From contig JAQWJE010000049.1 of assembly GCA_029248525.1 (NCBI GenBank), positions 799,836 to 863,835 of the forward strand: a DNA stretch of 64,000 nt, written 5' to 3'. This DNA comes from Candidatus Binatia bacterium (GTDB lineage: Bacteria > Desulfobacterota > Binatia > UBA12015). The notes below the pieces were generated by a model. The model was given only the letters and a program-made list of their open reading frames with translations. It did no database searches and had not been told where the DNA came from. Both the position numbers and the translations under genes were made by a program. Shown one piece after another: positions 35,706 to 45,015 of the stretch (position 1 is the first letter of the stretch; every line of letters starts with the position of its first letter).

Positions 35706-35903
35706 GTGGCCACTCGCAGTGCTTTCACGCAATGGCGCGCCGAGAAGCGCTCCTGGCTTATGACCAACATCGCGAATCGCCTGTTTCGCAAGGGCGAGGG
35801 GGGCGTGGATGGTTTGTTGCGTCGCCGGATGGCACCCTCGCGGACCGATGCACCTCTGGATCCGGACCTCGAGCATCCGGACCTCGAGCATCCGGACGAA
35901 TAG
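35706..35903 (+). CDS. Small ORF after the molybdoenzyme, unknown function
   Basis: 65 codons from a GTG only 2 bp past the molybdoenzyme stop. The first 45 residues are basic and amphipathic (SWLMTNIANRLFRKG). The end is acidic and repetitive (PDLEHPDLEHPDE), encoded by a 15-bp tandem repeat that continues beyond the stop. No homologue recognised. Position favours a real translated gene, but the low-complexity tail weakens the case. Confidence 0.4.
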   Translation: MATRSAFTQWRAEKRSWLMTNIANRLFRKGEGGVDGLLRRRMAPSRTDAPLDPDLEHPDLEHPDE

Positions 35904-35920
35904 CATCCGGACAAAACGAA
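35861..35920. repeat. Four tandem 15-bp units crossing a stop codon
   Basis: Two identical units TCCGGACCTCGAGCA (35861-35875, 35876-35890) are followed by TCCGGACGAATAGCA (35891-35905), which contains the small ORF stop, and a degenerate TCCGGACAAAACGAA (35906-35920). Confidence 0.85.
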
Positions 35921-35990
35921 TTCGCAGTGCACCTCCCCGGATTCGAGTGTTCCGAATCCCTGGCGTGGATGCCTGTTGGAGCCGGGTCGC

Positions 35991-37067
35991 TTATTCGAAG
36001 AGTTTGGTGGGGTCGCTCAGGTCGAGTTCCGTATCGCGAGGACTATCGTGGGTGTTGGCCGAGCCACCGAATTTGTTCAAGCCAAGTTCGTCACGGAATT
36101 CACCGGTAGCCGCACGAATCCGATCGTCGAGAGGAATGCCGGTGGCGTCGGCGATCCGCACGAGGCCATTGAAAATTCCAACGGTCGCGGCGGCCTCCAC
36201 GAAGGCTTCGGGGCCGACGGCCTCGATCAGTGCCTGACGGGTAGCAGCGAGCTCGGTGCTGCCACGAGTTGCAGCCTCGGCGAACTCACGGAGCTCATTT
36301 CCGTGGGGGACCCCGCCGTCACCTTCACCGATGGTGCCGTTCAGATCCGCTTGCTCCCCGATGGCTTCGCTGCTCGCACGGAGCAGCATCACATGAGAGG
36401 TCGTTCAATAGAAGCATTCGTTGATCGACGAAACGCGGGCGGCCACCAACTCCACTTGTGGTCGACTGAGGGGTCGATCCCATACCAGAGTGTTGAAGTC
36501 CTTGGCGCCATACATCGCCCCGACCACAAAGAAAAAAGCCATCTGATCACCGGGCGCCAGACTGAGGGCCCGGGCTACGTTGGGGCCCGTGAACGGGTCG
36601 GTCATCACGACATGGGCACCGATATCGGCCAGACCATCGGGTCGGCTTCCATCGGGTTCCCCGTCACGCGGCGTCGGCATGGGTTCGTGGTCGATGCCCA
36701 TCGCCTCGGCAAAGGCATCGGCAGCCGTCGTGAACGCCAGGATGCCGACGATTTCGATATACGCCACATCCCCCAGAACATCGATCATCCGGTGCGCCCA
36801 GGCGCGATCGATCTTGTGGGCGTCGGCGGCGATGGTGGTCGCCAACTCGCAGGCCTCCGATGTGATCTCGACCTCGGTTTCGGGCAGCTCTCGCATCCAT
36901 GGTGGCTGGTCGCGTTGTGCGCGGGCGGCACGACCCAAGCTGGCCAGCGCGACTCGTTGGGCACCGGTGAAGCGGGCGCCCGGGCCTGCCAGTCGCTCCC
37001 ATGCCATGGCGCGTGCCTGCAGGATATCCTCCCGGATCGGGATCTTCGTCATATCGGTTCCGGGCAC
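35991..37067 (-). CDS. Putative AhpD/carboxymuconolactone-decarboxylase-like selenoprotein (CxxU)
   Basis: The minus strand reads 220 codons from GTG 37067 (or ATG 37052) to a TGA at 36405-36407 and continues in the same frame for 137 further sense codons to 35991, giving 358 residues if TGA is selenocysteine. At the junction the protein is NECFY-U-TTSHVMLLR: Cys218 and U221 form CxxU where AhpD-like proteins have the redox CxxC followed by a helix with His. Both sides look like one protein: an alpha-helical CMD-type core (AFFFVVGAMYG, VSSINECFY) and a conserved-looking C terminus (AATVGIFNGLVRIADATGIP). A 7-bp hairpin follows the TGA. AhpD-like CxxU selenoproteins are known. Predicted role: peroxide or thiol redox reaction in the cytoplasm. 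No sel genes are in the window. Confidence 0.75.
36369..36387 (-). promoter_or_regulatory. Bacterial SECIS-like hairpin downstream of the in-frame TGA
   Basis: GCTGCTC (36387-36381) pairs perfectly with GAGCAGC (36375-36369) around the loop CGTGC. It begins 17 nt, and its loop 24 nt, after the TGA, and the second loop base is G. These values fall within the published loose model for bacterial SECIS elements (loop 16-37 nt from UGA, a G in the first two loop bases). Confidence 0.6.
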
Positions 37068-37171
37068 ACGGCGACTCTAAGCCGAGGGGAGGGGGCAAGT
37101 CCAGACCGCAAGTCGCGTTGTGGAGATGTGCCTCCCCGAAAAGTGCTACGAATCAGAAGTTCTCGACAAGC

Positions 37172-39346
<2,175 letters not shown>

Positions 39347-39494
39347 ATGCGGTGCTCCATGCGCTCGGCGAAGTCGGCAACAGGCCGCTCCCTTCCCGTG
39401 TTGATAGGTCAATCCGATAGGACTGTTCAAGCGAATACGGGATCTCGCGAGAAGAGTTCGGCCTGTCTCGCCCTTGCTTGTCGCGCGCCTCCGG

Positions 39495-39875
39495 TCAGCT
39501 CAGGAATGCCGCTACCTGGGCGGAGTCAAGGTATTCATCGATGCGGGTAATCTTGCCGTCTGCGTCGAAGTGCAAAAGGATGCAGATGTCGAGAACGATC
39601 TCTCGCCCATCTTCTCGGGTCATCCGCACGTCATGCTGCTCAACGACAGCATGCTCGCCAAGGATACGGCGAGGGTTTTCGTAGCCGAAGGACTTCAGCG
39701 ATTCGACAAGGGCGCGCATCGAGGTCAGCAAGGTCCGCGCATCGACTTCCTCGCCGGAAATGTTCTGCCTCGCTCGACCATCGGGATGCACGCGCTCCAG
39801 CGCATCGGCCCAGTCGCGCCGGGTGATCGCGGCGAAGAAATCTTGCGTCAATTTTTCCAATGCATCGGGTGTCAT
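39495..39875 (-). CDS. SnoaL/NTF2-like fold protein
   Basis: 126 residues, a cone-shaped alpha+beta NTF2-like protein: an N-terminal helix (EKLTQDFFAAITRRDWADALERV), followed by beta strands ending CILLHFDADGKITRIDEYLDSAQVA, the typical SnoaL C-terminal strand pair. Members act as small cyclases, isomerases or binding proteins; no function can be given. It lies 148 bp upstream of the PQQ enzyme on the same strand. Confidence 0.75.
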   Translation of the reverse strand: MTPDALEKLTQDFFAAITRRDWADALERVHPDGRARQNISGEEVDARTLLTSMRALVESLKSFGYENPRRILGEHAVVEQHDVRMTREDGREIVLDICILLHFDADGKITRIDEYLDSAQVAAFLS

Positions 39876-39923
39876 CTGTTGTTGCCTCTGTTGTTGCCGG
39901 TAGTTTCGGTCTTGCGTTCTTGT

Positions 39924-40152
39924 TCAATCCAGATGGCCAAGGCGTCGAAGACGTTCGGCGAGTTCCGGTGCGATTGCTGCGTCAGCATTTCCGCGAGGGT
40001 CGAATCGTATCGATCGAGATCATCAGGGTATTGGGAGGCTCACCCGCGGTATTGCGCATCCAACCTTCGTCAATGGTGGCTACCTCCATCCCGGGTGAGG
40101 TTGGACACGCGGTCAGGAGCAGGGCGCAGAACAGGCTGGGCCAGTGCCTCAT
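39924..40152 (-). pseudogene. Probable internally deleted remnant of a lipoprotein sulfatase gene
   Basis: A 56-codon frame starts at ATG 40152 overlapping the TesB stop (ATGA): a lipoprotein leader (FCALLLTAC) then PPNTLMISIDTIRP, which matches the opening of sulfatases (usually PPNVLLISIDTLR). It stops at 39982. Immediately after, in another frame, comes APELAERLRRLGHLD and a stop at 39924, like the sulfatase C-terminal tail. The simplest reading is loss of the entire middle of the gene with a frame change. Alternatively it is a real small lipoprotein. Confidence 0.5.
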
Positions 40153-41009
40153 TGCGCAGTAGCCTTCCGAATCAAACCCTCCTGCACGACCGAAACGGCG
40201 AGGGCGCCGTCTTTCGTGAAGATCGAACCACGGGCCAGTCCCCGGCCTTGCGAAGCTGTCGGCGTGTCCTGGTCGTAGAGCAGCCACTCGTCTGCGCGGA
40301 AAGGTCTGTGAAACCACATGGCGTGGTCGAGACTGGCCATCTGCACCTCGGGATTCTGGAAGGTGCTGGCATGAGGCAAAAGGGTCGTATCGAGGAGCGT
40401 CATGTCGGAGAGGTAGGTCAGGATACAGGCGTGCAGGACCGGCTCTTCCGGTAAAACCCCATTGGCGCGCACCCATACCCGGTGGCGCGGGGGCAGGGGG
40501 CGGGCGCGGTCGCCAGGCTTCCAGTCCAGGTATCGCGTGTCGATGGCGCGCGGTCGGTCGTACCAGGCGCCCATTTTTTCGCGGTAGGGCGCCCAGCGGG
40601 TCCGGAAGTCGTCCAGCGATTCGGGTTCGGGGATTCCCTCGGGCATCTCGAATTGATGATCGTAGCCGGACTCGGGAATATGAAACGAGGCGGAGAGGTT
40701 GAATATTGGTCGTCCGTGTTGGATCGCGACGACACGCCGGGTGGTGAAGGAGCGGCCGTCACGCTGGCGATCGACCTCGTAGACAATGGGCGTGGTCGGG
40801 TCGCCGGGGCGCAGGAAGTAGGCGTGGAGGGAGTGAATCTGTCGCTCGGCCTCGACGGTTCGCGAGGCTGCGACAAGGGCTTGGCCGGCAACCTGCCCGC
40901 CGAATACTCGTTGCAGGTCGATATCGGGACTCAGGCCGCGAAAGATATTCAATTCGATATTTTCGAGGTCGAGCAGGCCAACCAATTCGTCTACGGCATC
41001 TTGCTCCAT
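40149..41009 (-). CDS. Acyl-CoA thioesterase II (TesB family)
   Basis: 286 residues, a double hot-dog thioesterase. FRGLSPDIDLQRVFGGQVAGQALVAA opens the first domain as in TesB; SFTTRRVVAIQHG and LHAYFLRPGD follow; the second domain holds SLDHAMWFHRPFRADEWLLY, typical of TesB, and a final LAVSVVQEGLIR. It hydrolyses medium to long acyl-CoAs in the cytoplasm. It may feed or compete with the OleA acyl-CoA pool, but it is 33 kb from ole. Its stop overlaps the sulfatase remnant start. Confidence 0.92.
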   Translation of the reverse strand: MEQDAVDELVGLLDLENIELNIFRGLSPDIDLQRVFGGQVAGQALVAASRTVEAERQIHSLHAYFLRPGDPTTPIVYEVDRQRDGRSFTTRRVVAIQHGRPIFNLSASFHIPESGYDHQFEMPEGIPEPESLDDFRTRWAPYREKMGAWYDRPRAIDTRYLDWKPGDRARPLPPRHRVWVRANGVLPEEPVLHACILTYLSDMTLLDTTLLPHASTFQNPEVQMASLDHAMWFHRPFRADEWLLYDQDTPTASQGRGLARGSIFTKDGALAVSVVQEGLIRKATAQ

Positions 41010-41201
41010 CGACGAAGTGTCGCATGCGAGGCGCGCCCGGGAAAGAAGGGGCGCATTGGTTCTGATTGTCAGGCCGGAACACTCGTGTTTCCGGCCATCC
41101 TCGCAGGCCTCTGCCGAGAATCTCGATCACGGAGATATTCTTCTCCGTTGGACCTTTTGTCAGTGGCCCGCGCTCAAGCTAGGATTCTCCTCGAGGCGAC
41201 G

Positions 41202-42032
41202 ATGAAGGCGACAGTTATGGATGGATGCGGGGTCGAGATCACGGATGTCGATTTGCGCAAAATGAGCGATGCCGTTGCCGATGATGTGCGGGGTCTTTTC
41301 GCAAGTCATGGGCTGGCGTTTTTTCGCGACCAATCGTTGAGCGAGAGCGACCATATAGCGCTGGCCGAGAGATTCGGCCCGATCAATATCAATCGATTCT
41401 TCCCGGCTCACCCGCAGTTCCCCGAAATCGCCATGGTGGCCAAGGAGCCCGAGCAGGAGGGCAATATTGGCGGGGGGTGGCATACCGATCACTCCTACGA
41501 TTTTGAGCCGGCGCTCGGTTCGATTCTGGTCGCTCGAGAACTGCCGGCTTCTGGTGGCGACACTTGGTTTTCGAGCATGTACAAAGCTCATGATGCCTTG
41601 TCGGAAGGGCTGCGTGAGACTCTTTCAGGTTTGCGCGCCGTGCATTCGGCAAGACATATTTTCGGCACCCAAAGCCCGGATAGCGATGTGAAAGGCGATA
41701 CGGGCATCAGCAATGCCGAGGCGGCAGATGCTTTGAAGGACCCTCGTCATCCGATCCTGATCGAGCACCCGCTCAGCGGTCGGAAAGCACTCTACGTGAA
41801 CCCGGGCTTTACCATCGGGATCGATGGTTGGACGAGGCAGGAGTCCAAGCCTCTCCTGAAGTACCTCTACAGCGTGGCCATGAACGAGGACTTTGTAACG
41901 AAGTTTCGTTGGCACCCCGGCTCGGTCGCATTTTGGGATAATCGTGCAACGTGGCATTGGGCGCAGAACGATTATCACGGAATGCGACGAATCATGCACC
42001 GGATTACAGTTGAAGGCTGTGCCCTGCAGTAG
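41202..42032 (+). CDS. TauD/TfdA-family 2-oxoglutarate Fe(II) dioxygenase
   Basis: 276 residues from ATG 41202. The Fe(II) ligands are His94 and Asp96 in GGGWHTDHSYD and the distal His252 in WDNRATWHWAQ; the 2OG-binding Arg is in RRIMHRITVEG near residue 267. This is the TauD/TfdA pattern. The family hydroxylates sulfonates, aryloxyalkanoates and other acids in the cytoplasm. The substrate is open. A longer frame to 40482 is antisense to TesB and is not used. Confidence 0.9.
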   Translation: MKATVMDGCGVEITDVDLRKMSDAVADDVRGLFASHGLAFFRDQSLSESDHIALAERFGPININRFFPAHPQFPEIAMVAKEPEQEGNIGGGWHTDHSYDFEPALGSILVARELPASGGDTWFSSMYKAHDALSEGLRETLSGLRAVHSARHIFGTQSPDSDVKGDTGISNAEAADALKDPRHPILIEHPLSGRKALYVNPGFTIGIDGWTRQESKPLLKYLYSVAMNEDFVTKFRWHPGSVAFWDNRATWHWAQNDYHGMRRIMHRITVEGCALQ

Positions 42033-42079
42033 CCGCCGGCGAGTTTACAATTGTGATTCGCAGGCATAGGGTTTGAGCA

Positions 42080-43135
42080 ATGAAGAGACCTGCCGTTCTG
42101 ATTTTGCTCGTCTTGCTTTCGGGCGCTGGCTGCTCCACCGACAGCGATCCTGCAGTCGAGCCGCCCTGCACGGGGAACCTGGTCAACCGTGATAGCGATG
42201 TCTGGCATATCCACGACCCGGCGATCGCAAAGGAAAACGGATCTTATTATATTTATTCCTCCAGCCCTCTGGGTTCGTTTTACCGCTCTGATGATATGCG
42301 GACATGGACGGAGTCCGGTCGGCTTTTCGATGCCTTGCCTGAATGGGCTTACGAGGAGTTGGTGACGCCCGATCATATCGGTGCGCCGGATATTGCCTGG
42401 TATGACGGGCAGTGGGTGCTCTACTACCAGAGTCATATCGGTGGCACTTGCAACGCAGGGACGGGGGTGGCGACCAACAAGACCCTGGATCCCGAGGACC
42501 CGAACTACGAGTGGGTCGACCACGGTTTACTCCTTCGATCGACCCCTCTTTTTGAGGGGATCGACATCATCTGTGGTCAGGATGAAGCCTACTACAACGC
42601 CATTGACGCCCATCTGTTCATCGATGTGGACGGCAAGCCGTGGATGGTCTTCGGGTCCACCATTGGCGGTTTGCTCCTTGCCGAGATCGATCCAAAGACC
42701 TTTGCTCCGACGCAGCATCCTCGAGATTTTGTGACCTTGGCCGCCCGCGATCTTTTGCAACCCGATCCGATTATCGAGGGGCCCTACATCATCCATCGCA
42801 ATGGATGGTACTATCTCTTTCTATCGCACAATCGCTGCTGTCAGGGTGAGAATACGAAGTACAAGATCCTGGTTGGCCGCTCACGCGATTTGAAGGGACC
42901 TTATGTTGATCGAGATGGCGTCTCCCTGATGGAGGATGGCGGTACCGTTCTGATCGAGAGAGAAGGGACGATGATCGGGACGGGTCATGCGGACGTCTAT
43001 TCCGAGGGCGGTTACGATTACCTCGTCCATCACGCCTATGATCGCGAGCGAGACTATGAGTCGATTTTGAATATCCGGCGCATGGACTGGGATGAGGAAG
43101 GTTGGCCGTCGGCCTGCAAGGCCGACGAATCCTAG
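42080..43135 (+). CDS. Glycoside hydrolase family 43-like lipoprotein (arabinan endo-arabinosidase type)
   Basis: 351 residues with a lipoprotein leader (VLLSGAGC, Cys18). The five-blade GH43 pattern is present: Asp46 in WHIHDPAIA as base, GAPDIAWYDGQWVLYY, Asp176 in NAIDAHLF as pKa modulator and Glu233 in IIEGPYIIHR as acid. The order and spacing match endo-1,5-alpha-L-arabinanases. It would cut arabinan or a similar glycan at the cell surface. No other arabinan genes are nearby. Confidence 0.88.
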   Translation: MKRPAVLILLVLLSGAGCSTDSDPAVEPPCTGNLVNRDSDVWHIHDPAIAKENGSYYIYSSSPLGSFYRSDDMRTWTESGRLFDALPEWAYEELVTPDHIGAPDIAWYDGQWVLYYQSHIGGTCNAGTGVATNKTLDPEDPNYEWVDHGLLLRSTPLFEGIDIICGQDEAYYNAIDAHLFIDVDGKPWMVFGSTIGGLLLAEIDPKTFAPTQHPRDFVTLAARDLLQPDPIIEGPYIIHRNGWYYLFLSHNRCCQGENTKYKILVGRSRDLKGPYVDRDGVSLMEDGGTVLIEREGTMIGTGHADVYSEGGYDYLVHHAYDRERDYESILNIRRMDWDEEGWPSACKADES

Positions 43136-43140
43136 GTGAA

Positions 43141-43163
43141 GCCCGAGCATGCAGGACTCGGGC
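43141..43163. terminator. Hairpin between convergent GH43 and GST genes
   Basis: GCCCGAG (43141-43147) pairs perfectly with CTCGGGC (43157-43163) with a 9-nt loop, between the two convergent stops. No T run follows, so it is a candidate only. Confidence 0.45.
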
Positions 43164-43173
43164 AGGAGCGATT

Positions 43174-43806
43174 TCAGCCCTTCGGCTTGGGCGCCGCTTC
43201 CGATGTGACCCGGGCGATGCTGGGGTGTTCGGCCAGTCGCTCGAGGAGTTTCTGGATCTCGGGATCCTTTGCCAGTAAATCGATGCCGACCACAGCCTTG
43301 GCAAGCCCGCTCGCAATGCCCAAGCAGTAGAAGATGTAAAAATCGGCGAGGCTTATCTCGCTACCCGCTGCGTAAGGGGCACCCTGAAAGAGGCTTCGGA
43401 TGGCAGACATTCCCTTGGGAAGGTCGGCACGAACCTGATCCTTGGTCTCGTCGCTGACCGGTTTGCCGAACAGTAATTCGGGCAGGCAGCGTCGCGCGAC
43501 CAACTCCACGTCGAGCTTGCAGTGGCAGCAAAGTTCGAGAACCTTACCTGCGGCGAAAGGGTCGGCGGGAAGCAGGGCGGGTGTCGGGTAGGCACGCTCC
43601 AGAAAACTCGTGATGGCGAGCGACTCGGACATATATTGGCCGTCCACTTCGATATAGGGCATTTTCCCCATCGGAGATTTCGTCAGATAGTCAGACTTTT
43701 GCGAAGGTGGTTGTTTCACCTCCTCGAAGTCGATGCCTTTTTCAATCAATACGGCCTTGGTGAGGCTGTAGTAATTGCTCATTCTCAATCCTGAAATCTT
43801 GATCAT
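43174..43806 (-). CDS. Glutathione S-transferase family protein
   Basis: 210 residues from ATG 43806, chosen because AAGGAG lies 7 bp upstream; a TTG at 43821 would place the start on that site. The N-terminal thioredoxin fold has MSNYYSLTKAVLIEKGIDFEE with the catalytic Ser/Tyr region and SPMGKMPYIEVDGQYMSESLAI, the cis-Pro and gamma-glutamyl-binding SES motif. The C-terminal all-helical domain has SEISLADFYIFYCLG. It conjugates or reduces electrophiles with glutathione. Confidence 0.88.
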   Translation of the reverse strand: MIKISGLRMSNYYSLTKAVLIEKGIDFEEVKQPPSQKSDYLTKSPMGKMPYIEVDGQYMSESLAITSFLERAYPTPALLPADPFAAGKVLELCCHCKLDVELVARRCLPELLFGKPVSDETKDQVRADLPKGMSAIRSLFQGAPYAAGSEISLADFYIFYCLGIASGLAKAVVGIDLLAKDPEIQKLLERLAEHPSIARVTSEAAPKPKG

Positions 43807-44017
43807 TTTGCTCTCCTTCAAGCCCGCAGTCTAGAACCGGCAAGCACTCTAGCTTGGGGTACGGATTGCGCGCAAATCGCGAGCGTTCCAGTCGCGATTT
43901 ATAGATTCGATCTTGCGAGTGAGCAATTTCGTTTGTCTCCTGCGGAGGCTGGACTTGGAGTGCGAAACCAGTCATTTGCTTTCTCATGAATCTGAAATTC
44001 CATGGCGAGAACTCCTG

Positions 44018-44800
44018 ATGGCGTTGCATCCGATCGAGGCGTCTCCGCTGCACGCCCGCCGCGAACGAGTGTTCCTCGTCCTCGCCGGGATCTTTTTGGG
44101 TACGCTGGCGATGTTGAACATCTTGGGCATCCTGCGGTTTATAAAATTGGGCGAGATGGAAACAATGGCCTTCGGAACGCTGACCTTCGCTGTGGCCGTC
44201 GGTGTCCTGCCCTATCCAGTCACTTTCCTTTGCACGGACCTGATCTGCGAGCTTTATGGTCAGGCACGGGCGAATGCGGTCGTATGGACTGGCGTCCTGT
44301 TGAACGCCTGGGTGGTTTTCATCCTGTGGCTGGGAGGAATCCTGCCCGGTTTCGAGACCATCGATCCCGCCAATAGTCTTCCGGTAGCGGATGCAGCTGG
44401 CCGAGTGCCCGTGTTCTTTGAAGTCCGGAAGTTTGCGTTCGGAGCCGTAGCCGCATCGATGATTGCCTATCTCACAGCGCAATTCACCGATGTCTATATG
44501 TTTCATTTTTGGAAGAGGGTGACCAAGGGCAAGCATCTCTGGTTGCGCAACAATGGATCCACGATGGTCAGCCAATTGGTCGATAGCTCGGCTGTGATTT
44601 TGATCACATGGTCGCTCGGTGGCCTCGACGCCATTCTGACAGACAAGGCCCCGCTCGCGGTGCAGCTCGGGACCCTGATCTTCACGGGATATATGTTTAA
44701 ATTCAGCTTTGCGCTGATCGATACGCTGCCTTTCTACTGGCTGACGGCCCGATTGAGTCGCTACCTCGAAATCGACCCGCGAGCAGATCACGCCGACTAG
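44018..44800 (+). CDS. Queuosine precursor transporter-like (YhhQ/VUT family) membrane protein
   Basis: 260 residues with six hydrophobic helices. PYPVTFLCTDLICELYGQARANAVVWTG is the hallmark of YhhQ/VUT proteins (TDxxxExYG). The C-terminal half carries TAQFTDVYMFHFWKRVTKGKHLWLRNNGST and LVDSSAVILI, also conserved. YhhQ imports 7-cyano-7-deazaguanine for queuosine synthesis. ATG 44018 is chosen because the family begins here; an earlier frame start at 43913 adds a non-homologous stretch. Confidence 0.88.
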   Translation: MALHPIEASPLHARRERVFLVLAGIFLGTLAMLNILGILRFIKLGEMETMAFGTLTFAVAVGVLPYPVTFLCTDLICELYGQARANAVVWTGVLLNAWVVFILWLGGILPGFETIDPANSLPVADAAGRVPVFFEVRKFAFGAVAASMIAYLTAQFTDVYMFHFWKRVTKGKHLWLRNNGSTMVSQLVDSSAVILITWSLGGLDAILTDKAPLAVQLGTLIFTGYMFKFSFALIDTLPFYWLTARLSRYLEIDPRADHAD

Positions 44801-45015
44801 ATCCGGGCTCCGAAGATAGGAGCGCCTTTCCGAGATGAACAGCTGGCCCTGCGCTCCATGGCCGATTCGGAGTCATCTGCCTCGCGGTTATTGGTTGTGG
44901 TCGCGCCGGAAATACCAGCTCGTTCCGGGGGCGGGGCATCCGGAACGAAACCTCTTTCGGGGCACCGGGGTTTTGTGTTGCAATCAGAGGAGTTGTTGTG
45001 CTCTAAATACAGCCA

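Noticed and set aside
39982-39984. TGA after SRKC as a second selenocysteine site
   Set aside because: The downstream in-frame sequence shows no family features, and the sulfatase-like tail lies in a different frame.
40482-41201. 240-codon N-terminal extension of the TauD-like protein
   Set aside because: It is antisense to the TesB gene; TauD homology starts at 41202.
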